Source: Lachnospiraceae bacterium
GTDB lineage: Bacteria; Bacillota; Clostridia; Lachnospirales; Lachnospiraceae
Assembly (NCBI GenBank): GCA_022647575.1
Contig: JALCKY010000001.1
Coordinates: 806,001-870,000 of the forward strand
Reading direction: 5' to 3'
Length of the DNA stretch: 64,000 nucleotides
Below are positions 15,899 to 23,050 of the stretch, one piece after another. The stretch's first letter is position 1, and each line of letters starts with the position of its first letter. Under the pieces are notes generated by a model. It did no database searches. It was given only the letters and a program-made list of their open reading frames with translations, and had not been told where the DNA came from. The position numbers and the translations under genes were made by a program.

Positions 15899-16192
15899 CG
15901 GGCTCTTTCCGCTCTGCATAACGGACAGCCGTATAAGACAGAGCTGCTCTGACACGCTTGCTTCTGCCGTTTCTGCACTCGCCGATGGATGGGCTGCTCC
16001 GAAAACTGTAAACAATAACGGTCATCCGAGAGGGATTCTCTCTCGGATGACCGTTATATTTATGAGAATGAGCCCGCTTCAGACAATTCTGCGCAGCCCA
16101 TCGCATCGTGCAGAAACAGCAACGAAGCTGGCGCTATCGTCAGAGCAGCCCTGTCTCATTCGTTTGTCTGTGGGACATCTTAATAAAGCCCG
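15899..16192. repeat. Long imperfect palindrome filling a convergent intergenic region
   Basis: The 318-base gap between the convergent aquaporin and deacetylase genes has no gene. Instead the left half (about 15899-16014) matches the reverse complement of the right half (about 16058-16192) in several blocks: GGGCT near the ends, AGACAGnGCTGCTCTGAC (15936-15953 against 16138-16155), GTTTCTGCAC, and GATGGGCTGC. A perfect 18-bp hairpin occupies the centre. If transcribed it would fold into one long hairpin. I found no open frame with a ribosome site and no transposase. A comparable structure lies at 22758-23012. Confidence 0.7.
16015..16057. terminator. Perfect 18-bp hairpin, bidirectional terminator candidate
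   Basis: Arms 16015-16032 and 16040-16057 are exact inverted copies with a 7-base loop. The flanks are A/T-rich but have no long T-run. It lies between convergent genes, at the centre of the long palindrome. Confidence 0.6.
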
Positions 16193-16214
16193 CTAATCTC
16201 CGGTTCAGCCCATC

Positions 16215-17693
16215 TCAGGCCTTGCCGCTTGCGCTGACAGGAGTCGGACGTGCGGAATCGAAGACCGTGCTCACGTCGAACATGTCCTCAAAGACATTCG
16301 TCTTCGCTTCGCCGGAAAGAGCTCTCCACATCTGGAGTCCGTCGCAGTCGATACGTCCCTGACGGCAGTAGCGGTCGCGGATCTGGACCCAGTATTTATT
16401 CGATGCATCGACATTTGCGTAGAAATTATAGCCCTGGCCCTGATAATACGCGTAGACCGCGTTCGTAGAAGCATCATAATCATGCCAGTTTCCGATATCA
16501 TTTCCATGGGCAAAAATAATCGTGTCCGTCGTACCCACGATGTTCGAGACATTGGCAATCCATTTCTCATTGTCGGCCTGAAGCGTCTCGACGCTCTTGC
16601 CGGTAACGCTCAGATGCCCCCAGGTATGGTTGGCGAATTCCCAGCCGTCCTCCTTGCATTTGTCCGCGATTTTCTTTGCCTCGGCAATCTCCTGCTGCCT
16701 TGCGGCTTCATCGAATCCGGGATGCTGGTTCAGCCAGGCAACCTGGTCAGACTGCAGGTTCTGGCGCTTCACGTAATCTTCATCCGTCCGGTAACCGAAG
16801 CAGCCGTTGTAGCCCGTCATGGCAAGAAGCCCTCTCGCCCCTTTATAGGACGCATCCGGGTGCTCCTTCAGGAAGGTATTCATGCGGGGCACGACATCAT
16901 AATCTCCGACCGATACATTTCCCTTTTCATCGGTATACTCGCATTTCACATCGCCGTTCTCATCGAGGACTGCCTTGTCGGCATAGCCTTTCTGATCGTA
17001 GCTGTGGTAGTAGCTCCAGTCATCAACGGAAAGCACATAGGGATGCTTGCCCGCCGGAAGCATCAGGCTTTTATTCTTCTTGAAATGAACCGTCCCATCG
17101 GCATCGGTCGTCTGCGTCACCAGATCGCGCATCCGGACAAGGACGTACCCGTTGTCGTACATCTGCTGCGTAATCTTATCGAATTCATCGATGGTCGTCA
17201 TCCAGGCATTGATGCCCGCCACGGTGCTTTCCCCCCACACGCCGGTGTCGAAAGCCCTCGCCGTGCTGACAATCAGGGAATGATAGAAAATGTGGGGAAC
17301 GGTCGTGACGTCAACTGCCTGCAGGGTCGTCTTGGCGACCGTATACTTGGCGATGGCATCGATGACTTCGGAATCCGAATCATAATTCGGTGCTGTCTGC
17401 AGAAGGGCGATTGCCCCGTCGTAATCATACCCCGCCGCGATGGTTTCCGCCTGGGAAATGAGAGCGCGGTTCGCAGCGATCTGCGACTCTTCCGCCGCGA
17501 TCTCAGCCGCCTTCTCCGCCTTCTCTTCCGCCTTCTGCTGATTGCCCGCAGTGATGCCCATCGTCACAATCCAGATTGCGACCCCGATTGCGACAAACAC
17601 ACCGAGCAGAAGAAGCGTGCGCATCAGGATGGTCTTCCTGCGCCTGCGCTCCCGTACCGCCAGCTGTTCTTTTGTAAGCTTCTTTTTTTCCAT
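16215..17693 (-). CDS. Membrane-anchored polysaccharide deacetylase family protein
   Basis: With the ATG at 17693 the protein is 492 residues: a short basic cytoplasmic start (KKKLTKEQLAVRERRRRK), one membrane helix (about 22-46), an Ala/Glu-rich coiled stalk to about 85, and an extracellular NodB-like domain. LSVDDWSYY (about 221-229) corresponds to the TFDDG motif, and ANHTWGHLS (about 354-362) to the HxxxH zinc motif. It probably acts on cell-wall or secreted glycan. An upstream in-frame TTG at 17753 has its own AAGGAGG and would add 20 residues. The ATG at 17693 has no Shine-Dalgarno but a TGCTATAAT element ends 6 bases before it, so either start is possible. Confidence 0.85.
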   Translation of the reverse strand: MEKKKLTKEQLAVRERRRRKTILMRTLLLLGVFVAIGVAIWIVTMGITAGNQQKAEEKAEKAAEIAAEESQIAANRALISQAETIAAGYDYDGAIALLQTAPNYDSDSEVIDAIAKYTVAKTTLQAVDVTTVPHIFYHSLIVSTARAFDTGVWGESTVAGINAWMTTIDEFDKITQQMYDNGYVLVRMRDLVTQTTDADGTVHFKKNKSLMLPAGKHPYVLSVDDWSYYHSYDQKGYADKAVLDENGDVKCEYTDEKGNVSVGDYDVVPRMNTFLKEHPDASYKGARGLLAMTGYNGCFGYRTDEDYVKRQNLQSDQVAWLNQHPGFDEAARQQEIAEAKKIADKCKEDGWEFANHTWGHLSVTGKSVETLQADNEKWIANVSNIVGTTDTIIFAHGNDIGNWHDYDASTNAVYAYYQGQGYNFYANVDASNKYWVQIRDRYCRQGRIDCDGLQMWRALSGEAKTNVFEDMFDVSTVFDSARPTPVSASGKA

Positions 17694-17699
17694 GTGCCC

Positions 17700-17729
17700 A
17701 TTATAGCATCTTCCCTCCGCCCGAAACAA
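17700..17729 (-). promoter_or_regulatory. Promoter abutting the deacetylase start, possible leaderless mRNA
   Basis: On the minus strand: TTGTTT, 18-bp spacer, extended -10 TGCTATAAT (hexamer 17700-17705). Only GGGCAC separates it from the ATG at 17693, so transcription should begin at or next to the start codon. Confidence 0.5.
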
Positions 17730-17766
17730 CTCTTTCCGGACAATGCAAAACAACTCCCCCTCCTTC

Positions 17767-17795
17767 TTGCACCGCAGGGGGATTTCTGCTATGAT
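17767..17795 (+). promoter_or_regulatory. Promoter of the small membrane protein gene
   Basis: TTGCAC (17767-17772), 17-bp spacer, extended -10 TGCTATGAT (hexamer 17790-17795). A 5' leader of about 33 bases with AGGAGG follows before the GTG start at 17835. Confidence 0.7.
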
Positions 17796-17834
17796 GAATG
17801 GACTGAATCATTTGTCATACAGGAGGAAACGAAA

Positions 17835-18347
17835 GTGCCGGTTTGGGGGATATTACTGATCATATTAGGTGTTGCGGCAGCCGTTCTTCTGACGCTGTAT
17901 CTGGTCGGCAGACGCATGCAGAAGAAGCAGGAAGCTCAGAAAGAACAGATCGAAGCGATGAAGCAGACGACCACGATGCTGATCATCGACAAGAAGCGGG
18001 TGCGCCTGAATCAGTCCGGCCTTCCGCAGATTGTCATTGACCAGACGCCGAAGCTGATGCGCCGCAGCAAGCTTCCGATTGTCAAGGCGAAGATCGGTCC
18101 GAAGATCATGACCCTTGTCGCGGATGAGAAGATTTACGACTTGATTCCTGTCAAAAAAGAAGTGAAGGCAGACGTCTCCGGAATCTACATCGTCGGAGTG
18201 CGCGGACTGCGCGGGCCTCTGGAAGCAAAACCGAAGAAACAGAGCTTCGGTCAGAAAATGCGCAGCAGGCTTACGAAAGCTCAGGATAAAGCTGCCGAAC
18301 TTGACAAGGCAAAGAATGCTTCAGGGAAAAACAAGAAGAAAAAATAG
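17835..18347 (+). CDS. Single-pass membrane protein, unknown function
   Basis: A 170-residue protein read from a GTG start (AGGAGG about 9 bases upstream). Residues about 4-25 (WGILLIILGVAAAVLLTLYLVG) form one membrane helix. Then follow a charged coiled segment (RRMQKKQEAQKEQIEAMKQ), a compact region (TTTMLIIDKKRVRL to GIYIVGVRGLRG) that looks like a small beta domain, and a basic C-terminal tail ending KNKKKK. I recognise it only as a conserved-hypothetical type of Firmicutes protein. It has its own promoter and is divergent from the deacetylase gene. Confidence 0.8.
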   Translation: MPVWGILLIILGVAAAVLLTLYLVGRRMQKKQEAQKEQIEAMKQTTTMLIIDKKRVRLNQSGLPQIVIDQTPKLMRRSKLPIVKAKIGPKIMTLVADEKIYDLIPVKKEVKADVSGIYIVGVRGLRGPLEAKPKKQSFGQKMRSRLTKAQDKAAELDKAKNASGKNKKKK

Positions 18348-18381
18348 AAAAGTGAATTGAATATTGATTTCTGAGAAATAT

Positions 18382-18398
18382 GTCCCGCATTCCGGGAC
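18382..18398 (-). terminator. Small hairpin between convergent genes, weak terminator candidate
   Basis: GTCCCG and CGGGAC arms around a 5-base loop in the 59-base convergent gap; on the minus strand it is followed by ATATTTCT. The stem is short, so confidence is low. Confidence 0.35.
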
Positions 18399-18406
18399 GC
18401 GGCCCT

Positions 18407-18883
18407 TCAGCCTTCCGTGCTGTAATCCGCGTCAGGGGTGCGGGATTCTGCTGTCAGATGAAGACTGCAGTCTGCCACATGCTCTTCATTCATGGACAGG
18501 GCATATTCGATCTGAAGCGTGAGGCGGTCTGCCTCTTCCTTCAGGTCAATGTCCGTCGTCGCGATTCCCATTTCAATCGTGCCGTACGGAGTCGTATAGT
18601 AAGTCAGGTTCGCTTTCCCTTTTTCAAAAATCATATCGACATCCGCAGTTCCGGACTTGTGCACTTCGACATGTTCGGGGTTCATCGTGATGACATTATG
18701 CGTCTTTTCCTGAAATCCTTCCAGGACTTCATCGTACTCCAGGACATGACTTCCGTTCCGGAAAACATAGTCTCCGAAAGTCACGACTTCAATCGGCTCC
18801 TCAGAAGGGTTCTCTCCCGCTTCTTCTCCTCCTCCGAGCAGCATCTGTATTCCTTTTACGCTTACCAGTACATCTTTTTTCAA
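18407..18883 (-). CDS. DUF1934 (YwiB-like) beta-barrel protein
   Basis: A 158-residue cytoplasmic protein of the DUF1934 family, predicted lipocalin-like small beta-barrels of unknown function. Recognisable parts are the start MKKDVLVSVKGIQ, DYVFRNGSHVLEYDEVLEGF, THNVITMN, FEKGKANLTYYTTPYGTIEMGIATTDI and the C-terminal LTLQIEYALSMNEEHVADC. The start codon is TTG at 18883, with AAAGGA 7 bases upstream. It is the last gene of the ispE-gntR-murI operon, 24 bases after murI. The middle holds an acidic insertion (GGGEEAGENPSEEP) that looks disordered. Confidence 0.85.
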   Translation of the reverse strand: MKKDVLVSVKGIQMLLGGGEEAGENPSEEPIEVVTFGDYVFRNGSHVLEYDEVLEGFQEKTHNVITMNPEHVEVHKSGTADVDMIFEKGKANLTYYTTPYGTIEMGIATTDIDLKEEADRLTLQIEYALSMNEEHVADCSLHLTAESRTPDADYSTEG

Positions 18884-18907
18884 CTTTCATTCCTTTCGGC
18901 AAATGAA

Positions 18908-19735
18908 TCAGTAGCGGTCGATCGGTATCATTTTCGCCGTTTTTACATCGATGGGCAGAATCGAATTGGCAAAATCCGCAAAGCGCTCCGCATCGTCGCT
19001 GACAAAGAACTTATAGGGATAAGGCTCATCTTTCCCGGGCACTTCCCCGTTCAGCAGATTCTCTTTTTTCAGCAGTCCGGCCAGTGCCTGCGCAGTTTCA
19101 TACGCCGGGTTGACCAGCGTAATTCCGTCGCCGATCAGTCCGTGGATCTCACTCCGGAGAAGCGGATAATGCGTGCATCCCAGAATCAGCGTATCGATGT
19201 CTTTCCCGAGGATTTCCTTCAGATAGCGCATAATGATTTCATCGGTGACAGGATCATGCGTCCATCCTTCTTCAACGAGCGGAACCAAAAGCGGGCAGGC
19301 TTCCCCGATAACGGTAATGTCCGGGTCAATCCTGTGGATCTGGCGGGTATAGGCTCCGGATCCGATGGTTGCCTTGGTTGCAATGACCCCGACGCGCTTA
19401 TTTTTCGTTGCTTTGACCGCCATCAGGGCCCCCGGCTCTACCACGCCCAGCACCGGCACTCCGGCCTGGTCACGAATTTCATCGAGAGCCATGGCGGAAG
19501 CAGTGTTGCAGGCAATGACGATTGCCTTGATATTCTGTGTCTGCAGGAAACGCATGATCTGTTCCGAATAGCGGACCACCGTTGCCTTCGATTTATTTCC
19601 GTAAGGAACCCTTGCCGTGTCTCCGAAGTAAACGATTTTTTCGTTGGGAAGATTCCTCATGATCTCCCGTGCGACGGTCAGGCCTCCGAGTCCCGAGTCA
19701 AATACTCCGATCGGTGCACTTGCATTATTTCCCAT
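18908..19735 (-). CDS. murI: Glutamate racemase
   Basis: Makes D-glutamate from L-glutamate for peptidoglycan. The 275-residue protein has the family start IGVFDSGLGGLTVAREI, YFGDTARVPYGNKS, and both catalytic cysteines in VIACNTASAMAL and LGCTHYPLLRSEI. Length is normal. GGGAG lies 8 bases before the ATG. The gene overlaps the end of gntR by 11 bases, which ties its expression to that regulator. Confidence 0.96.
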   Translation of the reverse strand: MGNNASAPIGVFDSGLGGLTVAREIMRNLPNEKIVYFGDTARVPYGNKSKATVVRYSEQIMRFLQTQNIKAIVIACNTASAMALDEIRDQAGVPVLGVVEPGALMAVKATKNKRVGVIATKATIGSGAYTRQIHRIDPDITVIGEACPLLVPLVEEGWTHDPVTDEIIMRYLKEILGKDIDTLILGCTHYPLLRSEIHGLIGDGITLVNPAYETAQALAGLLKKENLLNGEVPGKDEPYPYKFFVSDDAERFADFANSILPIDVKTAKMIPIDRY

Positions 19736-20408
19736 TATCTGTCTCCCTGATGCTGCTGTTGATTGCCTGTCTCTGATTGTCGATATGAAGTGCCGTGACT
19801 CTCATGGCTTCTTTTGCGTCGTGTGCCGTGATCGCTTTTGTAATCTCGCTGTGTTCTTCCACGAGCGAATTCAGGACGGCATGTTCCTTCAGATATTCCA
19901 CACGAAAACGATACATCTGTTCCCGGAGATTGTTGAGGATCTGGATCAGCCGCCGGTTCTTGGTCGCCGTATAAATGACATCGTGAAAAGCGACGTCTGC
20001 TTCCGCAAGAGCAGTCAGGTCGCCCGAATCGATCAGGGCCGCAAATTCCCTCTCCCGGTTTTTCAGATCGACTGCTTCGGACGGAGTGATGCGCTGACAC
20101 GCTTTGTCCGCCGCCAGAAGTTCCAGCGACTTCCGGACTTCCAGAACGTCATTGAGTTCCTGCACGGTAATCTTGGATACCTGCGCTCCCTTGCGCGGGA
20201 TCATCACGACAAGCCCTTCATGCTCCAGCTTGCGGATTGCCTCGCGGATCGGCGTACGGGAAACGCCCAGCCGGTTGGCCAGCGTTATTTCCATCAGCCG
20301 TTCACCCGGCTTGAATTCTCCTTTCAGAATCGCCTTGCGAAGGGTCATGTAGACCACTTCCCGGAGCGGAAGGAATTCATTCATGTTGATATCAAGATTA
20401 TCTGCCAT
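19725..20408 (-). CDS. GntR-family transcriptional regulator, FadR (FCD) subgroup
   Basis: A 227-residue one-component regulator. The N-terminal winged helix contains LREVVYMTLRKAILKGEFKPGERL and the recognition-helix motif LGVSRTPIREAIRKLEHEG. The C-terminal all-helical FCD domain has the metal or effector site residues in ADVAFHDVIY and LVEEHSEI...ALHIDNQ. FCD effectors are usually organic acids. It overlaps ispE upstream and murI downstream by 11 bases each, so the three are translated together. A perfect TTTTGTATACAAAA palindrome next to the operon promoter suits a GntR operator, suggesting autoregulation. Confidence 0.93.
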   Translation of the reverse strand: MADNLDINMNEFLPLREVVYMTLRKAILKGEFKPGERLMEITLANRLGVSRTPIREAIRKLEHEGLVVMIPRKGAQVSKITVQELNDVLEVRKSLELLAADKACQRITPSEAVDLKNREREFAALIDSGDLTALAEADVAFHDVIYTATKNRRLIQILNNLREQMYRFRVEYLKEHAVLNSLVEEHSEITKAITAHDAKEAMRVTALHIDNQRQAINSSIRETDNGK

Positions 20409-21282
20409 TTCGTAAACCTCCGTTATTGTACGGCCGTGTCACGAACGGCCTCTGGGAAAGTTTCTGCCTCAGGATTTCCTTCTTTGCTTCATATGCTTTT
20501 TTCTCATCTTCGAAAATGCCGAAGACGGACGGCCCGCTGCCGCTCATGATGGCGCACAGGGCACCGTTTTCTTTCATGATTCTTTCAATCTTCGCGATGT
20601 CCGGGACTTTCGGACCGGTCACCCTCTCGAGGATATTCTCGCATTTCGCTGCCAGCTTATGCAGGTCATTCGCATTCAGGGCATCCAGCATTCCGAGAAT
20701 ATCCGGATGGTGCTTGATCCGCTCCATTTCAAGCTGCTCAAAGACCTTCTTCGTCGAAACCGAAACATTCGGTTTGGCAATCAGAATAAAGCAGGAAGGG
20801 ATCGGATGGATCTGCGTCAGGACTTCGCCGATTCCCTCCGCCAGCGCCGTGCCTTTCATGATGCAGTACGGAACATCGGCTCCGATTTTCTTTCCCCTGC
20901 GCATCAGCTCTTTTGGCTGAAGACCGAGTCCGAACAGTTTATTCGTTCCGATCAGCGCGGCCGCCGCATCCGCAGATCCTCCGGCAAGTCCGGCGGCTAC
21001 CGGAATGAATTTCGTCAGCCGGATCAGAAGGCCGTCTTCTTTCACGTTGAATTCTTCCATGAGCAGGGCTGCGGCCCGTACCGCCAGGTTTTTATCGTCT
21101 GTAGGGATATAGGGAATATCCGCCTCCAGACGGATTCCCGGCTTTCCCGCCGTGACCTTCATTTCCACAAGGTCATGCATCGCTACTGTCTGCATGATCA
21201 TGCGGACCTCATGGTATCCGTCCTCTCTTTCGCTGACAACATCCAGCCCGAGATTCACTTTGGCAACAGCTTTGATAATCAT
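20398..21282 (-). CDS. ispE: 4-diphosphocytidyl-2-C-methyl-D-erythritol kinase
   Basis: GHMP-family kinase that phosphorylates CDP-ME in the MEP isoprenoid pathway. The 294-residue protein has KAVAKVNLGLDV at the start, the ATP loop PVAAGLAGGSADAAAAL, and the C-terminal MSGSGPSVFGIF. It is the first gene of the operon ispE-gntR-murI-DUF1934. A sigma-A-type promoter and a palindromic operator candidate lie 53-97 bases upstream. The ribosome site is weak. Confidence 0.95.
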   Translation of the reverse strand: MIIKAVAKVNLGLDVVSEREDGYHEVRMIMQTVAMHDLVEMKVTAGKPGIRLEADIPYIPTDDKNLAVRAAALLMEEFNVKEDGLLIRLTKFIPVAAGLAGGSADAAAALIGTNKLFGLGLQPKELMRRGKKIGADVPYCIMKGTALAEGIGEVLTQIHPIPSCFILIAKPNVSVSTKKVFEQLEMERIKHHPDILGMLDALNANDLHKLAAKCENILERVTGPKVPDIAKIERIMKENGALCAIMSGSGPSVFGIFEDEKKAYEAKKEILRQKLSQRPFVTRPYNNGGLRNGR

Positions 21283-21334
21283 GTAAACCGCCCGAAAAGC
21301 CTTCTCTGATTGTACAGAAAATGGCGTTCTTGTT

Positions 21335-21348
21335 TTTTGTATACAAAA
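21335..21348 (-). promoter_or_regulatory. Candidate GntR operator, TTTTGTATACAAAA
   Basis: A perfect 14-bp palindrome immediately downstream of the -10 of the ispE promoter, covering the expected transcription start. Palindromes with a TTGTATACAA core are typical of FCD-type GntR regulators, and one is encoded in this operon. Confidence 0.5.
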
Positions 21349-21350
21349 TA

Positions 21351-21379
21351 ATTATACATACAAAGTAACAGATATGCAA
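21351..21379 (-). promoter_or_regulatory. Promoter of the ispE-gntR-murI operon
   Basis: Minus strand: TTGCAT (21374-21379), 17-bp spacer, TATAAT (21351-21356). It is close to the sigma-A consensus. Confidence 0.75.
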
Positions 21380-21469
21380 GTCTGTTGTAGAACGGGAATA
21401 CATCTGAAACGGAGAAATGGCTTGCTGTTTCAAATGCACAAAATGGATTTATTCAAATTGCGAATAAAT

Positions 21470-21522
21470 AAATGCAAAGCACCGGGCAAATGAGAGATTC
21501 ATTTGCCCGGTGCTTTGCATTT
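21470..21522. terminator. Perfect 24-bp terminator hairpin
   Basis: Arms 21470-21493 and 21499-21522 are exact inverted copies around a 5-base loop; minus-strand flank TATTTATTCG is T-rich. It should terminate the small peptide gene at 21550-21810. Confidence 0.8.
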
Positions 21523-21549
21523 CCGCAGTCATCCGGTAAAACCTGCCGG

Positions 21550-21810
21550 TTATGTATTTCTGTCCATAATAACCTTGAGCTCTTCTGCCGTTGGCTTTCT
21601 GCCCATACACCTGTGGAAATACACGAGTTCTTCTGCAGTAGCCTGGTTAACGTACAGGCCGTCAAAGTTATAGGTGTCTCTTGAAAATATATTATATGTA
21701 TATTTTATTCCTACCTGATCATACTCTGATTCACTATACTTGTCTGTCCCGACGAATCCGCCCGCAACACCTTCCAAATCTTTTTCATCAATTTTCTTCT
21801 CTTCGTTCAT
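21550..21810 (-). CDS. Small peptide with a double-glycine-type leader
   Basis: An 86-residue protein whose first 18 residues, MNEEKKIDEKDLEGVAGG, resemble the leader of peptides exported and cleaved after Gly-Gly (acidic helix, LxxVxGG). The remaining 68 residues are rich in Tyr, Asp and Glu with one Cys (YFHRCMGRKPTAEEL), unlike a classical class II bacteriocin. I chose the ATG at 21810 because AAAGGAG lies 4-5 bases before it; the frame also opens at a GTG at 21825. A strong terminator follows. No transporter, immunity or modification gene is nearby. It could instead be a small soluble protein with a chance GG. Confidence 0.6.
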   Translation of the reverse strand: MNEEKKIDEKDLEGVAGGFVGTDKYSESEYDQVGIKYTYNIFSRDTYNFDGLYVNQATAEELVYFHRCMGRKPTAEELKVIMDRNT

Positions 21811-21963
21811 TTTTCTCCTTTTCACAGCAACAGTTATTTTACATGATGATTGAAAAGCGATGCTTCTGTTTTCATTTGCCTCATAACCGGCAATCTACAA
21901 CAAAACTGAAACAAAAAGAAAAAATATTCAGCAAAGAGATTCGGCATGTCCCGTTTCAATTTC

Positions 21964-21992
21964 TTGCGAAACACGCCTGTTTTCGCTATAAT
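21964..21992 (+). promoter_or_regulatory. Promoter abutting the acyltransferase start, possible leaderless mRNA
   Basis: TTGCGA (21964-21969), 17-bp spacer, TATAAT (21987-21992), then only GACAGT before the ATG at 21999. No Shine-Dalgarno is present. Confidence 0.6.
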
Positions 21993-21998
21993 GACAGT

Positions 21999-22739
21999 AT
22001 GATACGTTTAATCATCGGTGTTCTTTTTGTAGTGGTTTTTCTCATTGTCTCCATCCCGATCCAGCTTGTCGAACTGATTGTCAAAAAAATCAGTCCGAAC
22101 GCGGCAGAAATGTCGCAGCTGCGGATCGTGCAATGGGCTTTTAAAGTTCTCATTTTTTTATCAGGGGCTAAGGTCACGCTGATCGGCGAGGAAAATATCG
22201 CACAGGATGCACCGGTGCTCTATGTCGGAAACCATCAGAGTTTCTTCGACATCATTATTTCCTACAGCCTGATGAAAAACCGGACAGGATATATCTCAAA
22301 GCAGACGATTGGAAAAATTCCGGTCCTGAACGTCTACATGAAGCGGATGCACTGTCTTCTGCTGGACCGCAGCTCAATGGCCGACGGCTTCAAGATGATT
22401 TCCCGGGCAGCCTCCTTTGTCAAAGAAGGCGTATCGATCTTCATCTATCCGGAAGGGACGCGGAACAAATCGGGCGATGAAACGAATCTCGCCCCGTTCC
22501 ATGACGGATCCTTCCTGATTGCCTCAAGGGCAAGATGTCCGGTCGTGCCGGTCAGTTTCAACAACACGGAGGCTCTTTTTGAGAGGCATCTTCCGTTCCT
22601 GCGTCCGGCCCATGTAGTCGTGGAATTCGGGAAGCCGATTTCGATGGACTCTCTCGACCGCGAACAGAAACGGCATGTCGGAGAATATTTCCGGAAGATT
22701 GTCCTGGATATGGTTCTGAAAAATCAAAAACTGGTCTGA
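21999..22739 (+). CDS. 1-acyl-glycerol-3-phosphate acyltransferase (PlsC family)
   Basis: A 246-residue membrane-associated acyltransferase that would acylate lysophosphatidic acid in phospholipid synthesis. An N-terminal membrane helix (LIIGVLFVVVFLIVSIPI) precedes the catalytic motif GNHQSFFDI (HX4D), a middle block around LDRSSMADG, and the substrate-binding motif IYPEGTRNKSG, with CPVVPVSF further on. The frame extends upstream to 21681, but that part overlaps the divergent peptide gene and the promoter. I chose the ATG at 21999, where a -10 element lies exactly 6 bases upstream and no ribosome site exists. It ends at a long palindrome shared with convergent murF. Confidence 0.92.
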   Translation: MIRLIIGVLFVVVFLIVSIPIQLVELIVKKISPNAAEMSQLRIVQWAFKVLIFLSGAKVTLIGEENIAQDAPVLYVGNHQSFFDIIISYSLMKNRTGYISKQTIGKIPVLNVYMKRMHCLLLDRSSMADGFKMISRAASFVKEGVSIFIYPEGTRNKSGDETNLAPFHDGSFLIASRARCPVVPVSFNNTEALFERHLPFLRPAHVVVEFGKPISMDSLDREQKRHVGEYFRKIVLDMVLKNQKLV

Positions 22740-22757
22740 CCATTTCCCGATCATCTT

Positions 22758-23012
22758 CCATCTGTCTGATTGAAACTGTGTCCGGCCTCTGCCGGGAGTG
22801 CCTGTATGAGCAAACATGGGCGTTCCTGCCCTGAGTTTCGATGATTACTGAGCAAAAAATCCCCCTCTTCGAGGACCGTTCAAGCGAAGCGCGTTCCGCA
22901 GAAGAGGGGGATCTTATTTTTTGCGAAGCAATCATCAGAAACTCGTGGCAGGGTTGCCCGTTTGAGCATACAGGTACTCCCGGCAGAGGCCGGCTGCAGA
23001 TTTCAGCCAGAA
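22758..23012. repeat. Second long imperfect palindrome in a convergent intergenic region
   Basis: The 311-base gap between convergent plsC-like and murF genes has no gene. Its left arm (about 22758-22870) matches the reverse complement of the right arm (about 22901-23012): blocks CCGGCCTCTGCCGGGAGT (22782-22799), CCTGTATG, AGTTTC, ATGATT, GCAAAAAAT and CCCCCTCTTC recur inverted with small gaps. A central A-run/stem/T-run forms a bidirectional terminator. The sequence differs from the palindrome at 15899-16192, but size, position and architecture are alike. Confidence 0.7.
22854..22922. terminator. Bidirectional terminator at centre of palindrome
   Basis: Six A, then TCCCCCTCTTC (22860-22870), a 30-base loop, GAAGAGGGGGA (22901-22911) and a T-rich tail ending in six T. 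It suits termination from both convergent genes. Confidence 0.75.
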
Positions 23013-23050
23013 ACCGGCTGCAGATCTCAGGCAGTGACCGGAGTCAGATT

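Noticed and set aside
16482-17834. Long plus-strand frame opposite the deacetylase gene
   Set aside because: It is antisense to a recognised gene; only the last part, from the GTG at 17835 with a ribosome site and promoter, is a real gene.
15899-23012. The two long palindromes as copies of one insertion element or CRISPR
   Set aside because: Their sequences are unrelated, no target-site duplication or transposase is seen, and there are no regularly spaced direct repeats.
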